From NCBI GenBank assembly GCA_016169945.1, contig JADLSH010000331.1, forward strand, positions 372,001 through 436,000: a stretch of 64,000 bases of DNA, written 5' to 3'. The notes beneath the pieces were generated by a model. It was not told the origin of the DNA, did not search any database, and saw only the letters and a list, made by a program, of their open reading frames with translations. Positions 54,198 through 64,000 of this stretch are shown here, in pieces. The position numbers and the translations under genes were made by a program. The first letter of the stretch is position 1; each line of letters opens with the position of its first letter. The DNA comes from Trachythela sp. YZ-2020 (Eukaryota; Cnidaria; Anthozoa; Malacalcyonacea; Clavulariidae).

Positions 54198-55898
54198 ATG
54201 CCATTGCTAAGTATGTCAGTTGATCAGGCAGAGAATCGACCAATTTATGGAAGGAGCACCTCACCTTTGCAGGTCCTTCAATCTGTATTTGGGTACAAGG
54301 AATTCAGACCTGGCCAAGAAGATGCAATAGCACATTTGTTGTCTGGACAAGATACCATTGTTCTGATACCAACTGGAGGTGGAAAAACAGTGACATATGT
54401 ACTGCCATGTATTATGACCCCTGGTATAGCCATTGTTGTGTCACCACTTATCATGCTTATGTATGACCAAGTCGCAAGGTTGCAAGGGTATGGTATAAAT
54501 ACATGCTATTATAACACTTTACTTAGTGACGGTGAAAGACAAAACATTTTGCACAATTTGAAACAACCAAATTGCCAATACCAGTTTGTGTTTGTGAGCC
54601 CAGAGGCAGTTGTGACCAAACAATTTCAAAGTTGTTTGGCAAAACTCAACAATGACAAGAAGTTAAGCTTCTTTGTTATTGATGAAGCACACTGTGTCGA
54701 CACTTGGGGGAAAGAATTTAGACCAGCATATCAACAGTTGGGAATGTTGCGTAAATTTGACATTCCAATTGCTGCTCTTACCGGTACAGCAACAAGCCAG
54801 ACCCTAGATACAATTAAGTCTACACTGCAGATGACAAACCCTCAAACTGTAAAAATGCCAAGCAGAAGAGATAACCTGCAGTATGTAGTAACTGAAAAAA
54901 AAGAAAATAAAGCAAAGCAGCAAGTGTGTGAACTTATTGAAGGAAATCATGCTGATGAATGTGGTTTGGTATACTGTGCAACCCAAGCTGATACAGTTGA
55001 AATGGCATTTGTTTTAAAGGAGCATGGTATCTCGGCCACATTTTATCATGCAGGAGTGGAAAGTGGAGAGAGAATGCAAAATGCTTCAATGTGGTTAGAT
55101 GGCAAGGCCAAAGTGATGTGTTCCACAAATGCATTTGGGATGGGCATCGATAAGATTGATGTCAGGTTTGTAATCCACCTTACATTTCCTTCGTCACTGG
55201 AAGACTATGCCCAGGAATCAGGGAGGGGTGGTCGTGATGGTGGAAAATGCTCTTGCATTCTTATGTTCAGGTTTGGCGACAGGATGTTTCATCTTCGCAA
55301 CATATCTAAAGTTTCGTCTGAGCAAGTGAAAGAAAACAAACTTTCTCTCCTGAATGCAATGACACATTTTTGTATGGAGACTACAGTATGCAGACAAAGA
55401 AGCATTGCCAAATACTTTGAAGAAGATCAAGGCAACCCTTGTACGTTGTGTGATGTGTGTCAAAAAGGTATCATCCATGAAGCAAATGATTGCAGTCAAG
55501 AAGCCAGGAATGTGATGGATTGTCTTACCAGCCTGACTACCATCCAGTCCAGAATCAAAGTCACCGAGCTGGTCCAGACATACATGGGCTCAAAAGCAAA
55601 GGGCATAATGAATATGGGTTTCAACAGAGTTCCACAATATGGAAAAGGAAAAACTAACTTTAAGAATGTTTCGGTCCTTACACAATTTGTGCAACATTTG
55701 ATTTTTATAGGGTTTCTTGTGGAAAACGTACGAGATGTGGAAGAGAGAGTTTCATTAACTTACCTTACATTTGGTAATGTTACGGATTTACTTAATAATA
55801 AATGTACAGTATTTTTTAAATATTTTCCAGTTGCGATACTAGACATAGCAACTGGTCATGCTATGCAAATTTGTAATTATTTAAATTATTCTATATAG
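54198..55898 (+). CDS. RecQ-family DNA helicase, element-encoded
   Basis: This single open frame encodes 566 residues. All core RecQ motifs are present: motif 0 FGYKEFRPGQ (about 32-41), motif I PTGGGKT, Ia SPLIMLMYDQV, II DEAHC, the aromatic loop TWGKEFRPAY, III TGTAT, V NAFGMGID and VI QESGRGGRDG. A four-Cys zinc region follows (CRQRSIAKYF then CTLCDVC) and a winged-helix-like part. It should unwind DNA with ATP. A 3' splice-like TTTATTTAG lies at 54,162-54,173, in frame, so an upstream exon is possible. The last 40 codons run into a small foldback insertion (55,838-55,967) and do not look native; a downstream stretch at 56,473 (KMLRNGSLFMVEEW) may be the lost end. The lack of introns next to the finely split A2M gene points to a mobile element. 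It converges on the DUF6589-like gene. Confidence 0.85.
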   Translation: MPLLSMSVDQAENRPIYGRSTSPLQVLQSVFGYKEFRPGQEDAIAHLLSGQDTIVLIPTGGGKTVTYVLPCIMTPGIAIVVSPLIMLMYDQVARLQGYGINTCYYNTLLSDGERQNILHNLKQPNCQYQFVFVSPEAVVTKQFQSCLAKLNNDKKLSFFVIDEAHCVDTWGKEFRPAYQQLGMLRKFDIPIAALTGTATSQTLDTIKSTLQMTNPQTVKMPSRRDNLQYVVTEKKENKAKQQVCELIEGNHADECGLVYCATQADTVEMAFVLKEHGISATFYHAGVESGERMQNASMWLDGKAKVMCSTNAFGMGIDKIDVRFVIHLTFPSSLEDYAQESGRGGRDGGKCSCILMFRFGDRMFHLRNISKVSSEQVKENKLSLLNAMTHFCMETTVCRQRSIAKYFEEDQGNPCTLCDVCQKGIIHEANDCSQEARNVMDCLTSLTTIQSRIKVTELVQTYMGSKAKGIMNMGFNRVPQYGKGKTNFKNVSVLTQFVQHLIFIGFLVENVRDVEERVSLTYLTFGNVTDLLNNKCTVFFKYFPVAILDIATGHAMQICNYLNYSI

Positions 55899-55967
55899 AA
55901 ATGTATTGCCTTTAGACTATCTTAGTGAACCTTTATATGCATAGCGTGACCAGTTGCCATGGCTAGT
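55838..55967. mobile_element. small foldback insertion at RecQ 3' end
   Basis: ACTAGACATAGCAACTGGTC on the left and, inverted, ACTAGCCATGGCAACTGGTC on the right are TIRs of a 130-bp insert. It supplies the final codons and stop of the RecQ ORF. A relative lies at about 35,335-35,475. Confidence 0.6.
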
Positions 55968-55969
55968 TT

Positions 55970-57300
55970 CGCCACTGCTATTTTCCTAAATCATATAAAT
56001 TCTGTGAATAGTTTCATGGTGACTTGATTAGAGATATTGTGGAAAAGCATAAATTTATCTTCTATTCATTGTTTTGTTTTAGACCTATTCACTTCATCAG
56101 AGAAATTTGCTGTGTGCCTTTTGAAATGATAAACTAACAACTGAACAACGACAAACCACGCACAATATCTTACGCGTATTAAGTTAATTTCAATAAATCA
56201 ATTAAATTGAAGAGATATCAATAAAGACTGGCAAATAGACAACCAATTGTTAACACATTAGCCAACAAGATGTTGGCAGATTGCTTTGATGAAGTTACGA
56301 GTAAACAAAGCAAAATGTTGGCCAACTGTTCAATCTGTAGCGTTTCATCTGTAACTGTTCATTTCATTCAAGCACTATACAATAGAAAATTGAACATACT
56401 GTATCATTGTATTTAACCTTTTATTACCTGAGGTTTCCTATTGTTCTTTGAATAACTGTCTGGTTTACTCAGAGTAAAATGCTAAGAAATGGGTCATTAT
56501 TTATGGTTGAGGAGTGGCATTGGCCTGAAGAGAAAATGTTTTGGAGCACAAAAAATCGTAAGCCAACCTTATTTTATACAAAAAATTATTCTAACAAACC
56601 CTACATTTCAGGACACATGTGCTTTCACCGCCATGGACAACTGTCCAACAGGGGCGGATCCAGCCAATCTGGTTGACTCATGCACAATATTTTATTTTTG
56701 TATGTGGGTCCAGAAGTTCCCAACCTCCTCCCGGGAAATTTTGCAATCTAGGACCTCGGATATGCGATTGCCTGCATTCTCAGCGAAATTTTTTATCAAA
56801 TTTTTGCGTCGAAAAACCACATATTTTCACAAAAACGCCAAAACTTCGGATTTCTATTGCGCTAAAACGACATTATCACGTTACTTTTACTGTCGTTCCA
56901 ATTGAAGTGTTCCTAAAATATTGCATCAATTCATTACCTAGAGTTCATCAATTCATTCGTTGAAAAATTGATCAACTTCCTGTGTGTGTGTGAATCGACC
57001 TATGGCGTCTCATTTCAGTGACTGATTGACCAATTGGGAACAAGTATGCTAGTAAACAGGAAGTTGAGCAATTTTTGAGCAAATGTATTGATGTCAACTT
57101 ATGTAATGTATCGAATCAATATTTGAGGACTCTTCAATTGGAACGACAGTAAGGTTAAGAATTAAAACAAAACTTAACTAAAACTTACGTTATTTCAGCA
57201 ACGACCACCATACAGTAGCTAGTTTATGCCAGTGAATTAACAGTATGTACTTATACACACCATACCATGCTCATATACATATGAACCACGACACGAGGAT
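55970..57300. other. spacer between convergent element genes
   Basis: It contains a possible RecQ terminal exon at about 56,473-56,560 (acceptor TTTACTCAG) and a hAT-like end CAGGGGCGGATCCAGCC at 56,648. The rest has no supported gene. Confidence 0.35.
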
Positions 57301-57329
57301 CACAACCATTCAGTATAAATAGTTAACTG

Positions 57330-57810
57330 TCTTGAAACAGCGAAACGATGACATGACCATAAACTTAAATGTACAACGTAAAGTATCTTTCAAAGGCAGC
57401 ATGATGACAGGACCATCGAAGAATAATTTTCAAAGCATATTTAATATTGTTTAAAGTATAGTATGTTCCAAATCAGGATGACAGGACCATCGAATATATT
57501 AATGTTTTTTCACTTCTTTAATAAGGTAGCACAACAACAGGACCATCGAATAATACTGTTGAAATTATAGTATGTTTCAAAGGCAGCACGATGACAGGAC
57601 CATCAAATATTATTAATTAATGTTTTTTTATTTATTAATAAGGCAGCACGACGACAGGACCATATGTTCAAAGTATAATATGTTCCAAAGCACGATGACA
57701 GCCTTGACAGGACCATCGAATAATAATGTTCAAAGCGTAGTTAATATTGTTCAAAGTATAGTATTTTCCAAATCACGACAGGACCATCGAATAAAGTGTT
57801 CAAGGTCCCT
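57330..57810. repeat. minisatellite GATGACAGGACCATCGAATA
   Basis: Irregular copies of GCACGATGACAGGACCATCGAAT alternate with AATGTTCAAAGTATAGT-like spacers, six to eight times. It lies between the 3' ends of the convergent RecQ and DUF6589-like genes, ending 30 bp before the latter's stop codon. Confidence 0.65.
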
Positions 57811-57841
57811 TAAAGGGCACCTCTTGTTGAGCTTCAGATGG

Positions 57842-60800
57842 TTAATCTATTAAAATCGTATACCTCAAATCGGGAAAACAATCGTACAGCTTTGCTTTGA
57901 AGTTATCCTTTATCTTTTGCTCTCCTTTCTGCTTCACATTCATGAGATTTTTCGGAATCTTTCCAGAAGCACATCTATTATTTTCAAGGGGATAGCATTC
58001 CACTTCTTGACGATTTTTCGTCTCAAAAAATCCTTTCTGCAGACAGAACCAAGCACCTTTAAGTTGGTCGGGAATTGGTGACTGCACTGAATGCCTGGAT
58101 GTGGGATGGACATCAAAGCCTTCTTTACACATGTATGCCCTTCTCAGATACTTCATCATGTCGAGATTAACCATCAGTCGCTCGCACATGTTTACTGTAG
58201 TGTGTCCAGATACATATTTCTTTAAAGGCTGTACAACTTCAGCTTCTACGTAGGCATCCAGCTCAATACCATGGCCTTTCTTACCAAGAAGGTTGACGCA
58301 GCAGTTTCTTTGTAACAGAACACGGGTCGCCTTTGGCCATTTACAAAGAAATTTAACAACCTGGCGGAATACTTCGGTGTAATAGTTCCTAAGACCAAGC
58401 TGTGCATATATTGGGACCTGGGCTTGATACACTACTTCACGTGCAATTCCATCTCCAAAAGCTGTGGCGGCATCGTACAACTGTTGAAGAGGACCATGGA
58501 AAAGGAACGCGGTTGCCCTGTGCTCGAAAGCTACATCAACTTCTGCTGCTGTTGTAAGCCACTCTTTAAATTTGGCCAAAAGAAGCTGGTCAACATCACT
58601 GGCTTGATTGACCTCTTCGTTTGTGGGAAACTTATCACTTCCAGTAAATTCCAAAGCAGCTGCTATACCATAAGCTTTACATGCATCACGGATGGCTTGT
58701 CTCACCTTTACCAGGTTGCTGTCTTGGAACTTCTTCTCTTGAACACCTCTTTGGTCAGTCGTTTACGTTTCATTATGTCAACCAAAAGACAATGGAAACC
58801 AGATGAGCCGTGTACTTTGAAAACAGCCTCACAAAAATAGCCTTTGTTGTGCAGATCACCAGGGCAAATACCGACCCACCGATGGGATGCTGAGCGAAAC
58901 ATGGCAGCATTGTTTGTTTTACAGGTCCCAACATCTCCAACGACCGGTGTTACAAATCCTGAACAAGTCCTGTTGCGTTTGTGCTCCAATGTTGTATTAG
59001 TTGAATCTGTTGTCGATTTCTTGCAAAATGTTCCATCCAGTTCTTGGATTAGTGCATTTTCCTCGTCCGAAAGTGCACTGTCCTCTTCAAAGAGATGGTG
59101 AATGTCACTCAGTTGCATCGCTTTGGCCATCACAAGTGGTGAAGGGATACTTGTAAACAAAGGACCTGAATGTTGTGAACCAGATTCAACCAAAAATCTG
59201 CATAATTCTTTATTCTTTTGAAGAACTGCGATACTTAGAGGAGTCAAGCCACATCCCTCTCTATCATTCACATTGAGGCCCAAGTCAACCAAAAACTTCA
59301 CAAAGTCATTGTGGTTTCGTTCAACGGCAACATGTAACAGTCCCCGTTTTAGATGATCTTTCGCTAAGGCTGTGGTTCTGTTCATCTCGTTGTTAACTGT
59401 GGTCATGTATGATTCCTCACTATTTGTTCCAGTTACGTTCATAAGTGTTTGCACCAATGAATTATATGCCTCCCAAAAAAGCTTATCCTCCGCTTCAAAA
59501 CGCCGTCTCTCGTTCTCAAGCGTAGTTGATCCTGTACAATCTGATGCACAACCATCTTGTTCATCTTCATGAGTAGTATTTTCATCATCTCTGTCATATT
59601 CTGAAAATTCATCAAACGTCTTTTCGCTTGACCGGATTTGACTTACAGTTTCTTGGATGTTCTTTGCATGTACCTTCTGACTAAGTAGCAGTTCGAAATG
59701 TGATCTTGCAGAAATGACATCAAAGTTGCCAGTAATTGAGTCAAATGGTACATATTGCGCATCTTTCTTCTCATTTGGCAAGTTAAATTGTTCTGTTAAC
59801 TTGTCTAAAATACTCATTGTACCAAGAATTGTACTGTTATCTTCCAAAGACAAAGGTAGGATATGTACATTGCTCTTTACACTATGAACACTGGCTGATA
59901 GCATTTCTTCTTCTTTTGGTACATTAATCGTGTACTTCAAAGCAGATGTGCTTTGCAAGGTACCAGTTTTTATGTGATGGTTAAACTGCTCTTCACTCAT
60001 TTCCTTCAGTTGCTTTACAGTATAGGGAAGCTTGGTGGCACAATCAATAATATCCAGTAAGTACCTTTCAACAGCTGCTGTGAATAATTTAAATTTGTCT
60101 TCATTATTTTCCAAAAAGATATCTTCCGGCTTAATTTCAGTAGTTGCATTCTGAGGGAAAATACATGCTTCTTCATCTTCGAGAATGTCCTTCATACCAT
60201 CAACATTAGGAATAAGCAATGCTTGCGCAGTAAAATTCCACATCGTTGGCCCCATGGATTTGAACAACCGCAAGTACTTTCTTTTGCCTCTGTAGATGTT
60301 AATATTATCCATCAACAGCATCACCGGGACATCTGCTGGTGTAAGCTGAGTCATTTCTTCTTCCTGCTTCTTACTTCTTTTGTCAAAAAAGTTCATGGCC
60401 TTTTCCCAGCTTACAGTTAAACCAAGGTGATTGAGCATGCCAATAAAGCGACTTCCAGCCCCGAATGAAATACACAAGCACGTAAACATCAGTTTAAAGT
60501 CGTTCTGGATTTTCTGACTCTTTAAACTAACCAAAATTGCAAGGGAATGTACTGCACTCTTAATTCGGATATCTGCAACGTCTCTTCCACCACTTTTATG
60601 TAGCAGAATGGTATCCAAAACATTGTAAAGAAGGGGGCAATTATCTCGGACATTGCTTGCAAGTGATGAAAATATGCCAATGAAATCTCCTTCTGACAAA
60701 CTTGTGCATTCCATGTTAATGTTTAAGTACTTAATGAACGTTCCCAATTCTTCATTCAGTTTCTCGGTTTCTTGGGCACAGAGAGCTTCACAATGTGCTT

Positions 60801-61398
60801 GTTGTTGAACAAGACGACTAACTTCTTTCTGAAGGAGCCTGGTAAGACCATCCTGCAACTCATGGATTCTTGTTTGAAGTTCCTGTTGCATACGTAGTAG
60901 GGTGTTCACAAAATCCTTTTGTATCTTCTCTCCAGACATATGATCATCAAGTTTTTTACTTATAGTACCAAGTTCACTTAATGCATCACTGATCAATTTC
61001 CTCAAGTTTGAAATTTCAGCACTTTCGTTAAGGTTTGGCAATACAGGGTCACTTGCAGATGGCAACGAAGTCGTGGTTGTGGATGAAAATAATGATTCCC
61101 TTCCAGATCCCAATGATGACACGTAACCAATATTTTTATAAAATGTGACCCTACCACTTCTAGATCCTTTCCTGACAACTGAAGATCCAAGAAAAGCTTG
61201 TTTGACAGCATTTGTAGCTTGTGCTTTATGGAAACTACTTAAGTGTAATACTTCCAAAATGGCATCCTGTTCAACATTAGAACATTCCTTTTCTTCAAAA
61301 TGTTCTCGTAAGATTTTGACATAGTTTTCTCTTCTTGTTTTATAAAATAAGCTGCTAGGCTTTGACTGACACAATAAATCCAAATCTTCATCTAACAA
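57842..61398 (-). CDS. DUF6589-like transposase candidate with ankyrin repeats
   Basis: Two frames, 61,398-58,708 (896 codons) and 58,705-57,842 (287 codons), read as one long protein with a single frameshift near 58,740. An AG acceptor with a pyrimidine tract precedes the first codons, so an upstream exon is likely. In order: a helical N-terminus, a coiled coil (about 150-220), a conserved block LLMDNINIYRGKRKYLRLF (about 358-376), an acidic part, two ankyrin repeats (about 678-745: GLLHVAVERNHNDFVKFL, TPLSIAVLQKN), and a Cys/His-rich region (about 805-870). In the second frame are FEHRATAFLFHGPLQQLYDA and GHGIELDAYVEAEVVQPLKK. The D..E spacing and the DNIN block resemble DUF6589 proteins, which I take as RNase-H-like transposases of helicase-bearing DNA transposons. 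Family assignment is from memory of motif style, so moderate. Confidence 0.65.
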
Positions 61399-61399
61399 A

Positions 61400-62477
61400 A
61401 ATTAAAAGATAATGCAATTACTAAAAGCTCAGAATCCATTCTGATTTGGTAGGGTATGTGCTGATCCCGTAGGTCATAGAGGAGTATGTGACCATCGACA
61501 GACAGGGAAAAACATGGTTGCCTACATGGTAAAAGAGGACCTCAAAGGCCCATTTTTTAGTTATGTTTTTGATAATTGCCCTGCCAAATAATTAAACACT
61601 GTCCCCATTGAGCGATGTTTTTAATGTTATATAATAACTTAGGTACAACATCAAAACATCACAATATGGAGGTTTTTATGTTTTGGTCTAGGTAATGGCA
61701 AACATAAAATAACTTTTGCATGCAACAGGGGACCCTATTTTACCATCATATTTTATCACATTGACTTATGTACAAATAATTTCATTTGGGATTTGATACA
61801 GAAACTAGCACTCCTCCCCCCCCCCACCTTCCTCTTTACGCAACGCTAATGACTGACCCCAGCAAATCCACCCCTGTAAAAGCAAACTAACATAAACAAT
61901 ATATCAACATACAGTATATAAATTAATTCATGCCACAGGGTCAACAAACAAAGTGGATATATTAATTATTAAATATATATCAATACTGTAGGTTGGAAGG
62001 GGCTTTGCCAGAGGCCCGTCCACCCGTCTTTTGGACAGGCATTCTTGAAAGTGGATGGGTAAAAATATTTTAAAACATACAAAACTCCAGTATTTTGTCT
62101 TTATTTCATTTCTACATCGTTCAAAATTCAAATTTGCTAATATATTTAACAATAGATCATAGATGATTAAGCTTGTTTCACAACAACTAGCAAAAATTGA
62201 GCGCATTTCCAGGCTTTCAGGGTACTCGGATTTCAAACATTTTCTGGGAGAGCATACCCCCTAGGCTGCTCCTGCCTTTGCTACAAGTCTCTGTAGGTCG
62301 CTCACTGCTAAATGTGGCTATCCCCCAAAACTTATGTCAACAGCAATATATTTGGATTTCCTACTTGGAGAGTACTTATTTAAAAATTATCTGTAGATAG
62401 ATATATAGATATGGTATATTGATGGTTTACTCTCAAAACATTGCAGCCAATATAGCTAAATTCCTAAGAGAGAACCA
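61400..62477. other. upstream of the DUF6589-like gene, no exon confirmed
   Basis: The acceptor at 61,387 implies another exon further right, but none could be supported. A hAT-like end (AAATCCACCCCTG) is at 61,865-61,877. I found no terminal inverted repeat partner for the whole RecQ/DUF6589 element. Confidence 0.35.
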
Positions 62478-62820
62478 AGGGACGCCGGAGAGGGGGCGCA
62501 CGGGGGGGCAAGCGCCCCCCCTGCCATTTCCTAAGGGGGGCAAGGGGGGCAAAAGTGCCCTTATGATATAAATGAAACAATAATAATACTGGCAAAGAAG
62601 AGAGAATACAGTTGTAAATTAGACGATCTGTGCATAATGGAAAGCTATTGTTTTTGTTCCGTACTTCTTTAGATCTATTTGTACATAGAAATAACAATTA
62701 AATGAGTTGAAATTTGAAAATCATCAAAATCCCATCGAAAGGGCGTGACAGCGAAAAATTTTCTCGATTGCCCTTACGTTCGCATTGCCCCCCCTGCCCT
62801 ACTATCGCTCCGGCGTCCCT
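62478..62820. mobile_element. MITE with 13-bp perfect TIRs
   Basis: The ends AGGGACGCCGGAG and CTCCGGCGTCCCT enclose about 343 bp with G/C runs (AGCGCCCCCCCTGCC) and no gene. Confidence 0.7.
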
Positions 62821-62960
62821 GAGAGACGATTAGCATGCACGATTAGCATTTTAACAAACTTTTATGATCATTCAGTCAGTGCTGGGTTAAATCTGTCCTC
62901 TCGAATTGGCAGAACAAATGCAAGGGGCCATGTTGATTGCTAAGTATAATAACTGGTAAT

Positions 62961-63083
62961 GTGCTTCCTGTAGAAGGCAACAATGTTGATTGGTGGGGGG
63001 GGGGAAATGTTCATCCTATTCTTTTGTTTCCACCAATTAACATTGCTGCTATTAAATTGTGTTTTACCCTCTACAGGAAGCAC
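62961..63083. repeat. small foldback repeat
   Basis: GTGCTTCCTGTAG on the left and CTACAGGAAGCAC on the right are perfect 13-bp inverted repeats. Inner sequences ATGTTGATTGGTGG and CCACCAATTAACAT also pair. Confidence 0.65.
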
Positions 63084-63089
63084 CTCCAA

Positions 63090-64000
63090 CATAATCAATT
63101 GTAATTTGTTTTGAAAGTTTAGACACAAACCGTACATATATACATATACTGGCTACAAAGTTTGGTAAAATTGCTTGTTGTTTGATGCACACTACTTGTC
63201 AGAAAAAATGGTCCAGGAAAAATTGTTCATTGTTAACACAGTCCTGAGGGGGAGCCAGTTAAAAGTGTAGAAAACTATAATAAAATGTGTCCCTCCCCCT
63301 TGCAGGGTAAAAACAAAAACACACATGCCCTTAAGCATTCTTAAAAATTCACTTTTTCAAGTTTTCAATACAATGTGTTTAATTAACCAACATAACATGG
63401 CTTTCATTGAATGTTGTGATTGATGTTCAACATTTAAGAGTATGCTCTGGGAGGAGAGGGTGTAAAAAAAAGTGCGCTCTGTACGCTTGTGAAAATGTTA
63501 ATAATTATGTTAACAAAATCAACATATTTATGTGACTTTTAAATTTAATTTTCTATAAATTAAATGCACCCCCCTCTAAATTTCAGGACCACTACAGCTT
63601 GTCGTATTTTATCCTGCTGTAGTGAAGATTACATGGATGGATTTACTGGGGGTAGGGTGCCCATCCCCTAGCCTTGGCCAAAGGGGTGTGCAGGAGGGGT
63701 GCCGGGGCAATTATAAAATAAAAGTAATATAATTTGGTCTTTGAGGGCCTAATTGACCATCTTGGCAACTTTATTTTTCAAACATTTTCTGAAAAGCTCA
63801 GTCCCTTGAACCTGCTGGTGGTCCTCAGGGATGATACACCCTGCATCGTAATGAGCACCAAAACAGCACCCCCCCTCCCTACCAGATCAAGCTGGATCCA
63901 TCCCTGAAGATTTAACCCCAGATTTATACCTTATATTTTGTCACAGAAGTCAGGACCCGGAGTAGGGCACATCTGGGTGCATTACAAGTTAATGGGTTAA
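63090..64000. other. no gene seen; decayed hAT MITE ends
   Basis: A segment from about 63,632 (GGATGGATTTACTGGGG) to 63,905 (GCTGGATCCATCCCTG) is a reversed member of the CAGGGATGGATCC MITE family, with its left CAGGG lost. Otherwise nothing. The missing 5' exons of the A2M gene are not in this stretch as far as I can see. Confidence 0.45.

Noticed and set aside
1..64000. tRNA or rRNA genes
   Set aside because: No stretch with both A- and B-box-like signals and a cloverleaf was found by eye. A covariance-model scan would be decisive.
1..64000. Bacterial contamination or operon structure
   Set aside because: Split exons with consensus eukaryotic splice sites, animal retroelements and AT-rich spacers are incompatible with it.

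Overview
This window is AT-rich, intron-rich and repeat-rich nuclear DNA from an invertebrate animal. My best guess is a cnidarian. The reasons are a Penelope-like element with a GIY-YIG domain, hammerhead-ribozyme tandem repeats of the retrozyme type, a RecQ/DUF6589-like transposon gene pair, and host genes cut into short exons. No sequence search was possible, so the taxon is inference. Nothing looks bacterial, and I found no convincing tRNA or rRNA gene.

Host genes all lie on the minus strand. From 51,079 down to 20,453 I can follow sixteen exons of an alpha-2-macroglobulin/thioester-protein gene. They cover the A2M domain, the thioester domain with GCGEQ, the CUB-like region and the receptor-binding domain. 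Every exon junction keeps the reading frame. The N-terminal half is not visible and probably lies beyond 64,000. Further downstream on the same strand are three phase-compatible exons of an LDL-receptor/LRP-type module: two YWTD propeller exons (12,277-11,896 and 6,259-5,871) and one EGF exon (4,120-4,004). The last A2M exon has no stop before its splice donor and is in the same phase as the first YWTD exon. A single A2M-YWTD-EGF protein is therefore possible, as are two neighbouring genes.

Mobile DNA fills the introns and spacers. Left part: a LINE endonuclease remnant (0.4-0.7 kb), an inverted duplication with an inserted TTAA-type MITE (1.0-3.4 kb), a broken Ty3/gypsy gag-pro fragment (6.7-8.05 kb), and two head-to-head 5'-truncated Penelope-like copies, each ending in a hammerhead ribozyme (8.2-11.3 kb). 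Centre-left: a giant palindrome of about 6.4 kb (12.45-18.82 kb), flanked on both sides by retrozyme-like hammerhead repeats (11.4-11.6 and 18.9-19.7 kb). Middle: many MITEs, some nested with clear target-site duplications, two arrays of ACACACC/GGTGTGT palindromes, and a dispersed repeat family. Right part: an intronless RecQ helicase gene (plus strand, 54.2-55.9 kb) converging on a long DUF6589-like gene with ankyrin repeats (minus strand, 57.8-61.4 kb). These probably belong to one large DNA transposon inside or just upstream of the A2M gene.

The most unusual feature is the palindrome. Each arm carries an identical 164-codon gene of unknown function, and 69 nt after its stop codon is a perfect histone-type 3' stem-loop with ACCA after it. 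A mobile or virus-like element that ends its mRNA the way replication-dependent histone genes do would be expressed in S phase without poly(A). The arrangement is direct sequence observation; its use is inference.
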